In this document: positions 40,632 to 49,713 of the stretch, piece after piece
Layout of the letters: each line of letters opens with the position of its first letter
How positions within the stretch are numbered: the stretch's first letter is position 1
DNA from: Acrasis kona
Taxonomy: Eukaryota; Heterolobosea; Eutetramitea; Acrasida; Acrasidae
Reading direction: 5' to 3'
NCBI GenBank assembly: GCA_026419775.2
Contig: JAOPGA020001095.1
Coordinates: forward strand, 19,049-83,048
Length of the DNA stretch: 64,000 bases
Notes under the pieces: generated by a model
Seen by the model: only the letters and a program-made list of their open reading frames with translations
Database searches by the model: none
Told to the model about the DNA's origin: nothing
Position numbers and translations under genes: made by a program

Positions 40632-41834
40632 TTATTTTGATTTCAGCTTTCTCTTCTTGGCTATCTTCTTTGGTTCCTTCGGAGCACGGAGAGCAGCTCC
40701 ACCAGGTTGGAAGTCATCAATTTCATCATCAAACAAATTCTCATCAAATGTTTCAAATCTTGGAATCGGCTCTTTTGGAGGATGATCCGGTGGCTTTTGG
40801 AACACCGAATCAAGATCCTTCGGAACAACAGAATTAAACTTCTCCTCGTCACTCGAGTCATCTGCATCAAAGAAGAATCCATCTTCTTCATTCTCCGAAT
40901 CACCCGAATCAAATTCTCCACCGTAATCATCGTCCTCATGAGCATCATCAAATATCCTGATGGGCATTTTCTTTTTTTCAACTTTCTTTTCCGGCTTCTT
41001 TTCTGGCTTCTCCCGTTTATCAACTTGTGGCTTGTTGTGCCTATGTACTGCTTTTTGGTTGAAGTAGAATTGATTTTGGGGCCATAGTTGGAACCCACTG
41101 CGCGATTGCACAGAGACGGGAAGACTGTCTAAAAATTCAATGGCTTCATCATGTAATTGATTAAGTTGATATCCCTTGATGAGCGCCCCTATTACTCTGC
41201 TCGCTGTGGTGGGTTCTTTGAGTAGATGGTCTGGCATTTTTTCGAATACTTCAACGGCTTTGGTGATGGAACCTACTCTTGAAAATCCATCTATGAGCTC
41301 TTGTATGGTGTATGCGCTTGGTGTGATTCCCGCTTGTACCATGTCTTCTTGAACACTGAATGCCTGATCTGGTTTGTTGAGAGAGCACATTAATTCAATC
41401 AGCCTATTGTATGCGAATAAAGTTGGTGCAAACTCTTTTTGCTTCATTTGTTCGTACACAATCTTGGCATTATCAAGGTCTTTGTTTTTCGCATATCCAT
41501 CTATGACTTTCGTGTAGAAATTCGTGGATAATTTTTCTATGGGAAGTGATGATACAATCTCATGGGCTTTTTCTACTTGTCTGCTTCTGAGGAGCTCCGA
41601 TATTTGTTTGTATGATTCTTGATCTCCTAATTGTGCTTGAGATTTATTTTGGGTTGCATCTTGTGAAGGTTCTCCAGCAGATTGATCAGATGTGTTGTCT
41701 GGTTCTCTGGTTGGTTGTGTGTATTCTGATGTTTGCTCTGAAGTTGAGTATAGTTTGTTAATGTAATTGGTCTTTGGTACAATTACTCTTATTGTTGATA
41801 TCCGTCTTGGTATAATTCGAACATGTCCCAACAT
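40632..41834 (-). CDS. Mitochondrial PPR-repeat protein
   Basis: Single exon of 400 residues starting at 41834. The N-terminus (MLGHVRIIPRRISTIRVIV, then TNYINKLYS) is basic, hydroxylated and without acidic residues, as in mitochondrial targeting peptides. Helical pairs of the PPR type follow: FYTKVIDGYAKNKDLDNAKI with VYEQMKQKEFAPTLFAYN, then LIELMCSLNKPDQAFSVQED, GITPSAYTIQELIDGFSRVG and KAVEVFEKMP. About four to five repeats are visible, few for a PPR protein. The C-terminal third is very acidic and basic in blocks, ending in KKIAKKRKLKSK. Likely acts on organellar RNA. An upstream in-frame ATG (41915) would overlap the divergent TDP1 gene and is unlikely. Confidence 0.83.
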   Translation of the reverse strand: MLGHVRIIPRRISTIRVIVPKTNYINKLYSTSEQTSEYTQPTREPDNTSDQSAGEPSQDATQNKSQAQLGDQESYKQISELLRSRQVEKAHEIVSSLPIEKLSTNFYTKVIDGYAKNKDLDNAKIVYEQMKQKEFAPTLFAYNRLIELMCSLNKPDQAFSVQEDMVQAGITPSAYTIQELIDGFSRVGSITKAVEVFEKMPDHLLKEPTTASRVIGALIKGYQLNQLHDEAIEFLDSLPVSVQSRSGFQLWPQNQFYFNQKAVHRHNKPQVDKREKPEKKPEKKVEKKKMPIRIFDDAHEDDDYGGEFDSGDSENEEDGFFFDADDSSDEEKFNSVVPKDLDSVFQKPPDHPPKEPIPRFETFDENLFDDEIDDFQPGGAALRAPKEPKKIAKKRKLKSK

Positions 41835-41878
41835 CTTGTGTGTATGATGTATGAATTTGAGATTAGCGTTGACCGAAA

Positions 41879-43321
41879 ATGAAGAGATCGAGGACAGAGG
41901 AGAACTCACCAACAAGCAATAAGAAGTTCAAGCAACATGAAGTAATCAGCGTAGATAGCGATAGTAGTTCTGATGAATTTGAACAAGAAGTACAAAAAGC
42001 CATTCAAATGAGTTTGGTCAGTGATGAAAAATTCATTCCAAAGTACACAGGAGATAACATCTATTATAATGAGTTGCCAACAAACAGAGAGAAATCAAAT
42101 AGTCAGTATCTCATCACCATTAAAGAGTTGTTAGATGTAGACAACTTGGAGAGTGCAGCACTATCTTCATTCTGTCTAGACTTTGATTTTGTTAGATCTC
42201 TGATCCCAATGGAAAAAAGAATGATTCCTCTTACATTAATTAAACATTGGAGCAAAGGACAAGGAGAAGACGACGAGAAGCAAGGAAGAACATTAGTACA
42301 AATAGGGAAATCGCCAGTGTGTATTTGTCATCCATACCTCTTGCCCGCATTTTCAACCATGCATGCAAAATTAATGTTACTAGAATTTCCAAAATTCCTT
42401 CGTGTTGTGGTATCATCTGCAAATCTCACAACTTTTGATTGGGATTGTTACACGCAGTGCATATGGGTGCAAGATTTTCCCAGATTAAAAAAGGATCAAA
42501 AAGTCACTAGTAATTCGTTCCAAAAAGATTTGTGTGAATTTTGGTCTCATTTGACTTGTAAACTACCTCATGAGTGGCTCAAGAGATATGATTTTTCTGA
42601 AGCCAAAGTAGATTTGGTGCCAAGTGTGCCTGGATACCACACAGGTAAAGCAAAGACTCAATACGGTCACATGTGCATTAGAAATCTGATTAAAAATAAC
42701 ATAACAGCGCAGCAAGCGCAGGTATTAAAAGATAAAGATTTGTATTTTCAAATGTCCAGCATCGGTACTTTGGGTACAAAATGGCTGTCAGAATTTGCAA
42801 AATCAGCTAATGTAGATTATGTTCCTGTGTTGCCTGCAAAACAGAAAAAATTAACTGCAAGCGAAACGTCTTCTTCTTCTTGTGTAAATCAGCTCAAAAT
42901 TGTATTTCCAAGTGTTGAAACAGTAAAAAGCAGCACTCTTGGTCTTCGAGCAGGTGGTATGATCCATTTAAAATTGAATGCTTATTCTGGAAAAGAATTT
43001 CCTACTCATGCGTTATGTGATTATCAAAGTAATTTGAAATCTCAAGAAGGTAATCTTGCACACGCAAAGATCATGGTACATAAGAGCGATCCTACCCTTG
43101 CAAATGGACGTGTTGGTTGGGTGTACGCAGGAAGTCATAATTTTTCTATGGCGGCTTGGGGAAGACTTCAAAAGGATGAAACACAGTTGCAGATCTCAAA
43201 TTATGAGCTTGGTGTGTTCTTTAAGAACCTGCCACCTAATTTTCAATTGCCATTTAAAACACCTGCCAAGTCCTATGGGAAGAACGACAAACCTTTTATT
43301 TTGGATGAAGTAAATAAATGA
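41879..43321 (+). CDS. TDP1: Tyrosyl-DNA phosphodiesterase 1
   Basis: Single exon of 480 residues. TDP1 removes topoisomerase I peptides from DNA 3' ends. The two HKN motifs are present: His162/Lys164 in MHAKLMLLEF with SSANLT after it, and His395/Lys397 in LAHAKIMVHKS with GSHNFSMAAWG. Other landmarks are CIWVQDFPRL, SSIGTLGTKWL and GWVYAGSHN. Before the catalytic domain lie a nuclear-type segment (KKFKQHEVISVDSDSSS) and a ubiquitin-interacting-motif-like helix EFEQEVQKAIQMSLVSDE (about 34-50). The UIM-like helix is unusual for TDP1 as I know it. The gene ends one base from the stop of the converging 123-residue gene. Confidence 0.93.
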   Translation: MKRSRTEENSPTSNKKFKQHEVISVDSDSSSDEFEQEVQKAIQMSLVSDEKFIPKYTGDNIYYNELPTNREKSNSQYLITIKELLDVDNLESAALSSFCLDFDFVRSLIPMEKRMIPLTLIKHWSKGQGEDDEKQGRTLVQIGKSPVCICHPYLLPAFSTMHAKLMLLEFPKFLRVVVSSANLTTFDWDCYTQCIWVQDFPRLKKDQKVTSNSFQKDLCEFWSHLTCKLPHEWLKRYDFSEAKVDLVPSVPGYHTGKAKTQYGHMCIRNLIKNNITAQQAQVLKDKDLYFQMSSIGTLGTKWLSEFAKSANVDYVPVLPAKQKKLTASETSSSSCVNQLKIVFPSVETVKSSTLGLRAGGMIHLKLNAYSGKEFPTHALCDYQSNLKSQEGNLAHAKIMVHKSDPTLANGRVGWVYAGSHNFSMAAWGRLQKDETQLQISNYELGVFFKNLPPNFQLPFKTPAKSYGKNDKPFILDEVNK

Positions 43322-43322
43322 T

Positions 43323-43694
43323 TTAATATAATTGCATGTTTACAAATTTTCCGTTAGAGAACCCGTACGCAAAGTTCGCAACACTTGGGTTATCCAAACC
43401 TCCATCGATGGTGAGTACTTGTAGCGATGGCTTTACCTTCACGGTGGTTCCGTTAGTATCTTTGTTCTTATAGGTTGTTAACTCTCCTCCTTCGATTTTT
43501 AGTTCTATGAAATCCTTTCCATTTTCGTTACGTAGGAAACCCCATGTCCCTGTGTACTCCTCCTCTATTTCAGTCTTTTTTGGCTCATCAACGTTGTGAT
43601 AGGCGGCTGTGAATCGGTTGTTTGCTGTGAGTATGACTCTTTGGTAACCATTGTCTCTAAGTTGTTGAAAACGCAGTGTTCGGTTTGTAGACAT
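43323..43694 (-). CDS. Small orphan protein (123 residues)
   Basis: No family recognised. The ORF begins MSTNRTLRFQQLRDNGYQRV and is rich in charged and Thr residues, with alternating beta-strand-like segments (TWGFLRNENGKDFIELKIEG, VKPSLQVLTIDGG) suggesting a small cytosolic beta-barrel. There is no signal peptide or membrane segment. Supported as a gene by its size, ATG context, tight packing and codon use like its neighbours. Confidence 0.6.
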   Translation of the reverse strand: MSTNRTLRFQQLRDNGYQRVILTANNRFTAAYHNVDEPKKTEIEEEYTGTWGFLRNENGKDFIELKIEGGELTTYKNKDTNGTTVKVKPSLQVLTIDGGLDNPSVANFAYGFSNGKFVNMQLY

Positions 43695-43870
43695 ATCGCA
43701 ACTACTTTTCCTTTATTTTTTGTAAGGCGAAGAGCGAATGAAGTTCAGAAATGTCATATCAAAAACAATCATAATTATTAGCTTTTGTGATAAACACTTC
43801 TTTAACAACTTAGAATATCACTCCGCAGTGCATCACCTTGAACTGAAACACCTATCAACATTACAAAAAA

Positions 43871-46800
43871 ATGAAAACTAACATGATCACACAGTGTACA
43901 TTGTTACTTGTGTGTGCGATAACAACTATTGTTTGCCAAATATCTTTCCCGATCAATGCAATTGGAGAACCTTATAAGAACTTTGCAAACGAGAAGACTT
44001 TCGGATACTACACGCTGGAGACAAGTCTTCTTCCAACGCTGACTGGTGATCAGGAGCTATTTTTTTCAGTAACACCATTCGTCGGGGATGCTGATCTATA
44101 TGTTTCAAACACCAAATTCCCAGTAAATGAAGATGTACCGAGCTGCTCTCACTGCTTTCTTCAAGCAGCATCACACAACGAAGAGATTTTATCTATAAAG
44201 AGAAGTGATGCCAAGTACCCAACTGGACCTAGAATCTTCGTTGGAGTATATGGGTATAGACAAACAGAGTTTACAGTTACTGCATGGACTAGTGTCTCAA
44301 ACGTAACCATGCTGGACGGAATCCCCCAAGTAGGATCGGTTAAAAGCCAAGAGTATGCTTACTTCAAGTACTCTCACCTGAACAACCAAAATTTTACAAT
44401 TAGCATTACCCCCCGTAGTGTCGGGTTTGTAGACATGTACATGTATGTCACAAAAGACCCCACCGTTAAACCAAGTCCAACTTCCCACCAATGGACTGCC
44501 ACCCCATACTTCAGTGTTGTAGAGGTTGATCCCACTTTGTACTCACAATTCCCAAACGACTACTACGTTGGTGTAACCATCAACAACGCAGAAGAAAGAA
44601 AGTTGTTTACTTTGAGTGTCACAACAGCAAATAACTTTACAAGGATCATGGAAGGAATACCTTTGAGCAACCACTTGCAGCCAGGAGTCTACAAATACTA
44701 TACATTTGATGTAATGAGTGATTATCAACAAAAAAGATTAGTAATCCTAGTCACCCCAATATCTGAAAGCGATCCTGATGTTTTCGTTGTTTCTAACCTT
44801 GATCGTGGGCTACCAAGTAGCAGCAACTGTGAATATTGTCGAACAACTGTTGGTTCCGATGAAGTCAACATTGAAGCGCCAAAGCAAGGAACCTATTACA
44901 TTGCAGTCAGAGCATTCTTACATGACTCAGAGTTCCAGATAACAGCCTACACACAAATGCAAAGTGTTGAACTTAATGCTGGTATTCAAGTCAAGTCGCA
45001 TGTAGAGACTGGAGAGTACAAGTACTTTAGGTATAACCACAAGAGCTCCTTTGAACTACTTGACGTCATCGTCACTCCCTCCGTTGGTAGCGTTGAATTA
45101 TTTGCTTCGAAAGAAAACATGAACCCAGACAAGGAAAAGCACACGTTACCCACGTCAAGCATTGGAAGCGTAAGGGTCCTAAACGTTGGAACCAACAACA
45201 ATGGATATTTTTACATGTCAGTTCTTGGTAACCAAGCATCAAACTTTTCCATCACAGCAACAACCAATGTCACTTACAAGTATCTTACCGACGGAGTTGC
45301 AGCCTATGCTGAGAGATGCGAACATCAACAATATCGTTACTTTATATTCGACTTTAAGAAGGAAGACTTGATCAGCAAAGGATCCATCTCCATCACAGCC
45401 GTCACCATGTCAGGAGATGCCGATCTATACGTTTCTAATCAAGACGAACCAAGACCAACAAAATCAAAACATGTTTGGAAGAGCGCAGGTTTCAGATCAG
45501 ACACAGTTACCATCCTCGCTAACGACGAAAAAGTTCAAGACAAACGATTCTACATTGCAGTCCATGCTTTTGGAGAAAACACAAGGTTCAACCTTCTTGC
45601 ACACTACACCGGAAGTACCATTCGATTATCCGACGGTCAACCAATCACATCGTCCGTGGCCTATTCCCAATATGCATACTTTGAATTTACCATCTCCGAA
45701 ACATTTTTGGGTCCAGTAAAGATCAGCGTTACGCCCACATCTGGACACCGAGTGAGCGTTTTCGTAGCAAGAGAAGACAACCAAAGACCAACCGCACAAC
45801 ATCACACATACAGATCAACCGACTTTGCACAATCAACCGTCAACATTGAATCAGCCTCACAAGGATCATATTACATTGGAGTTTTGGGATATGCTTCCTC
45901 CGCATCATCCATTCCATTCACCATCTCAGCATCAAAGGGAGATGAAGTTTTGCAAATTAATCGACAATCGGTCCAAAGAAGTTTATTACAATCGGAACAA
46001 GACGGTTACTTTTTCATGTTCGATCCCTCATCCGATTCCAACATTGAACATTTAAGCATTAGCGTCACCTTGATCAGCGGAAGAATTCAACTCCAAGTAG
46101 ATCCGGTCACCAACGTTACATATCATTACAACGATCGACACAATTCGTTAGGAAGCGTGATTATGATTCACAAATCATCCCCCTTTACAACGAACCATTG
46201 GACCAATCAATGGAAAGCAAAAGTAACTGCACTAGAAACGAGCGATTACTTTATTCAAATTGCATCTGCACCCAATTCGACTCACATTTCGTCCATGTTA
46301 TCTTTCAACAGTCACGTCGAGCTACAAGAAGGAGTTCCACATTTACAATCGGTTCCATTCCAAAGCAGATTTATTTATTCGTTATATCTACCCTATGTCG
46401 ACAAACAAGAAGATTTACAAGATTACATAATCACCATTCGAATGTTGAGCGGATCGATTAGTTTATATGCATCTCAAGATCCAGAACAACCTCCATCTCC
46501 AAACCACCACACATTTGCTTCTGGAATCATCAAAAAAGATTTCACGATGCACATTGACAAAAAGTCATTAAAGCCAAGCGTGTTCTGGGGCAATTACTTG
46601 TACATTAGTATCTACGGTCACACGTTCGATATCATTTTTAATAATTTCAATAAATTCGAAATGAGCATTTATAGGAGCAACCAACCAAGGTATTTATCTC
46701 AAGATCAACCCGTGCTACAGAGCACCTCCACAAAATTCATGAGATATAACGTGCTCAACTCCAACGCAAGACCAGAAGATTTGGAAGTGTTTGTCGATTC

Positions 46801-47740
46801 TTGCATGGATGCTAATCATCCCGTGCCTCCAATATTCGGCGATTCCATCTTGCCATTTCCAAATTCTACTTTTCATACTTACCAATCTACTTTCAAATCG
46901 AAATTCACTCGCTATTTGAAATCGGACGAGAAGAGAGCAAAGGACGAAAAGGTGTTTTATTTGACCGTGGAGAATGATTTGAATGTGGAGAGCAACTATA
47001 GTATTTATGCAACTACGTTGAGCGATAGTAGACCCGTCGTAAAACATTCTAAATTATCGGCGAGATTTGATTCCGAAAATTCGGATGGGGGCGTTACCTT
47101 CGAAATGGAAATACCGTTGGCAAGTCACCCCGATCGATACTCGTCGGGCCATAATTATATTTATAACATTTATGCTAGACAATTGACGAATCAAGATTTG
47201 GAACATTTGGAAGATTTTAATTTCGATACGCCATGTGCAATTAATCAACATGGATATAGAGTACATTCGATCTACTCCGATCGGTTCAATGACACTGCTG
47301 GTGTCGGTAGAATAAAAGCCAAAATGGGACCTTTCGATCGCAAATTGAATCATGTTGTGAATGTGATTGTGCATTCGAATGCTATGGAGGGATTAACTAA
47401 TACTTATAATAAAGCGTTTGTGATTGGCGGTGTGTTTTATGATAGTTATCCACCTAATACACCTGTTCAAATTGTTGGTTATGTTTTCTTGTCCTTGTTC
47501 ATCATCTTGTTGGTGTTTGCTGTCTTGTTTTTGATTTATATGATTGTTGGAATGGCAATCAAGAGTCAAAAGGGTTATAGCGGTTGGCAAGCACTTCCTA
47601 ATAGCTTTATTTGGATTAAGCTCGTGAGCATTTTGACTTGTAATAGGTATCCTTCTGGCGAGAATTACGGCACGTTACAGGATGATCGTTCATCTACTAG
47701 AAATGTAACGACGAGTTCGGGTGCTTATGGATCTGTGTAA
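43871..47740 (+). CDS. Large surface protein with about nine PPC-like beta-sandwich repeats
   Basis: Single exon, 1289 residues. An N-terminal signal peptide (CTLLLVCAITTIVC) is followed by about nine modules of roughly 110-130 residues. Each has the pattern Y-x-Y-F-x-(F/Y), then ISVTP, (G/S)-x-x-x-LYVS, then H-x-(W/Y), then a strand pair YYIAV-x-(G/A) and F-x-(I/L)-x-A; the clearest marks are VGDADLYVS and MSGDADLYVSNQDEPRPT. This resembles the bacterial pre-peptidase C-terminal (PPC) fold. After the repeats come a Cys-bearing juxtamembrane part, a transmembrane helix (YVFLSLFIILLVFAVLFLIY) and a 60-residue cytosolic tail. Later modules are diverged. Probably a cell-surface adhesion or receptor protein; function unknown. 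Confidence 0.83.
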   Translation: MKTNMITQCTLLLVCAITTIVCQISFPINAIGEPYKNFANEKTFGYYTLETSLLPTLTGDQELFFSVTPFVGDADLYVSNTKFPVNEDVPSCSHCFLQAASHNEEILSIKRSDAKYPTGPRIFVGVYGYRQTEFTVTAWTSVSNVTMLDGIPQVGSVKSQEYAYFKYSHLNNQNFTISITPRSVGFVDMYMYVTKDPTVKPSPTSHQWTATPYFSVVEVDPTLYSQFPNDYYVGVTINNAEERKLFTLSVTTANNFTRIMEGIPLSNHLQPGVYKYYTFDVMSDYQQKRLVILVTPISESDPDVFVVSNLDRGLPSSSNCEYCRTTVGSDEVNIEAPKQGTYYIAVRAFLHDSEFQITAYTQMQSVELNAGIQVKSHVETGEYKYFRYNHKSSFELLDVIVTPSVGSVELFASKENMNPDKEKHTLPTSSIGSVRVLNVGTNNNGYFYMSVLGNQASNFSITATTNVTYKYLTDGVAAYAERCEHQQYRYFIFDFKKEDLISKGSISITAVTMSGDADLYVSNQDEPRPTKSKHVWKSAGFRSDTVTILANDEKVQDKRFYIAVHAFGENTRFNLLAHYTGSTIRLSDGQPITSSVAYSQYAYFEFTISETFLGPVKISVTPTSGHRVSVFVAREDNQRPTAQHHTYRSTDFAQSTVNIESASQGSYYIGVLGYASSASSIPFTISASKGDEVLQINRQSVQRSLLQSEQDGYFFMFDPSSDSNIEHLSISVTLISGRIQLQVDPVTNVTYHYNDRHNSLGSVIMIHKSSPFTTNHWTNQWKAKVTALETSDYFIQIASAPNSTHISSMLSFNSHVELQEGVPHLQSVPFQSRFIYSLYLPYVDKQEDLQDYIITIRMLSGSISLYASQDPEQPPSPNHHTFASGIIKKDFTMHIDKKSLKPSVFWGNYLYISIYGHTFDIIFNNFNKFEMSIYRSNQPRYLSQDQPVLQSTSTKFMRYNVLNSNARPEDLEVFVDSCMDANHPVPPIFGDSILPFPNSTFHTYQSTFKSKFTRYLKSDEKRAKDEKVFYLTVENDLNVESNYSIYATTLSDSRPVVKHSKLSARFDSENSDGGVTFEMEIPLASHPDRYSSGHNYIYNIYARQLTNQDLEHLEDFNFDTPCAINQHGYRVHSIYSDRFNDTAGVGRIKAKMGPFDRKLNHVVNVIVHSNAMEGLTNTYNKAFVIGGVFYDSYPPNTPVQIVGYVFLSLFIILLVFAVLFLIYMIVGMAIKSQKGYSGWQALPNSFIWIKLVSILTCNRYPSGENYGTLQDDRSSTRNVTTSSGAYGSV

Positions 47741-47897
47741 ATGAATAAATGATTGTGTTTATGTTTTTCTAATTGTTTATTTGGTTGGACGGCGTTTCGT
47801 TCGGTTATAAGTGTTGTAAACCGGCTTAATCGAGGAGTAATTATTCCGGTTTTGATCTGGTTAAATTCCGTGACAGTCTTTTTTTTCATACAAGAAA

Positions 47898-49377
47898 ATG
47901 GCAACAAAGGTCGATCAGAAGAGAGTAGAGGAGCTCGTCAACAACGAGTTTGAAAAGACAATCATCAAGTGTTTAGAGGACTACATCAGGATTGAAAACT
48001 TGTCCCCTTCCTACGATAGCCAATACGCTGAGAATGGTAAACAAGAGGAGGCGGTTGATCTATTGGTTAGATGGGTCAATGACCAAAACGTACCAGGGCT
48101 CAAACTAGAAACCTTGTGTGCACCAGGAAAAACTCCCGTAATCTTCATAGAGTTTGACGCCACCAAGGAAGGAGCCCCAACTGTGCTTGTAAGTCTCCTA
48201 TTGTCACCTCCAATTAACCTCAATTTAGCTTTATGGTCACATGGACAAACAACCACCATTCACAGGATGGGATGAGGGATTAGGCCCATACAAACCAGTG
48301 ATTCGTAAAGGCGAAGATGGCGATAGCTACCTTTATGGACGTGGTGGCGCTGATGACGGCTACGCGATCTTTGCCGCTGTTACAGCAGTCAAAGCACTCA
48401 AGGACCAGAACATTCCACACGGTCGTATCGTAATTCTGATTGAAGGTTCAGAGGAGAGCGGCTCTCCAGATCTGCCATACTACATTGAAAAACTATCCGA
48501 CCGCATCGGAACACCAAGTCTTGTTGTCTGCTTAGATTCTGGCGCTGGAAACTACAAGCAACTTTGGATCACAACATCACTAAGAGGTGTCATCGTCGGT
48601 GACATTGACGTTTCATTGATCACAGAGGGTGTCCACTCCGGATCAGCATCTGGCGTAGTGGCAGATTCCTTCAGAGTTGCCCGTCAACTATTATCAAGAA
48701 TCGAAGACGAGAAGACCGGAGAGATTTTAATCAAAGATCTCCACGTAGAGATTCCACCACAACGTTTGGAGCAAGTCAAGGTGACTGCCGAAGTCCTCGG
48801 AGCAGAGTTTGTAGCATCTTACCCACTAAACAAAAACACATTACCAGTCGAGAGCAATTTGCCAGAGCTCATGTTGAATCGCACTTGGAGACCAACGTTG
48901 ACCGTGGTTGGTGCTTCGGGACTTCCCGATGCAAAGATTGCCGGTAATGTGCTGAGACCAAACACTAAATTAAGGTTGAGCTTCAGACTACCACCTTCAT
49001 TGGAGGTGAAGAAAGCAGAGCAAGCTATCAAAGAAGCCCTCACCAAGGACATACCCTATAACGCAAAGGTTGAAGTCAATTTGGATCACGGTGGTGCTGG
49101 TTGGGACGCACCTGCAACTGTTGATTGGGTCGAAAAGGCCGTCCAGGGTGCTAGCAACAGATACTACGGAAAGCCAGCCGTCTACCAAGGAGAAGGTGGT
49201 AGCATTCCATTCATGGGAATGTTGGGCAAGAAGTTCCCCAAAGCTCAATTCGTGATTACTGGTGTGTTAGGTCCAAAGTCGAATGCACATGGACCTAACG
49301 AATGTATCAATCTTGACTACACAAAGAAGTTGAACTGTTGCATTGTGGATATTTTGGCAGATCATGCTGAAAATTAA
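47898..49377 (+). CDS. M20 metallopeptidase, CNDP2-like cytosolic dipeptidase
   Basis: Two exons (47898-48188, 48229-49377; 40-nt intron) give 479 residues. It shows the M20 zinc-site motifs: YGHMDKQPPFTGW (first His, Asp), YGRGGADDGYA (bridging Asp), IEGSEESGSPD (catalytic and metal Glu), LDSGAGNYK (metal Asp) and, near the end, the final His in SNAHGPNECINLDY. Length and motif spacing fit carnosine dipeptidase 2/cytosolic nonspecific dipeptidase and its yeast relative. No signal peptide, so it is cytosolic and probably manganese-dependent, cleaving dipeptides. Joining the exons restores LLYGHMDKQP exactly. Confidence 0.92.
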
Positions 49378-49435
49378 ATAAACGAAACTTTATATCTGCG
49401 TGCTCTTCTTGTTACTTCTGAAGTTGTAATAAAGG

Positions 49436-49683
49436 ATGTCTGAAAATAATTCGGTTAAGCAATTACTTGACACTGATGTTAGTAAATTCCTAGCTTCGAT
49501 AAAGGGGTGAAACTCAGGAGGTGAAGTTGGAAGAGTTACAGAAAGGTGTTGAGATCAAGGCATCATTGATGAAGGAGGTTTTCCCCAGAAATGTTGAGAC
49601 TTGCTCAACTCTTTACTCACGGAGAATACGGATATGACACATATGTCTCTGTTCTAATCAACAACGACAGGAACATATTGTAA
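49436..49683 (+). pseudogene. Short gene remnant with two frameshifts
   Basis: Three consecutive pieces read as protein in three different frames: from an ATG at 49436, SVKQLLDTDVSKFLASIKG to a TGA; then ETQEVKLEELQKGVEIKASL with MKEVFPR; then LRLAQLFTHGEYGYDTYVSV to TAA near 49683. Codon texture is like a real gene, but no intron signals of local type reconcile the frames. I do not recognise the family. It occupies most of the gap between the dipeptidase and RhoBTB. Confidence 0.45.
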
Positions 49684-49713
49684 AAATAAAACCGAACTTC
49701 GGTTCATCTGAAC

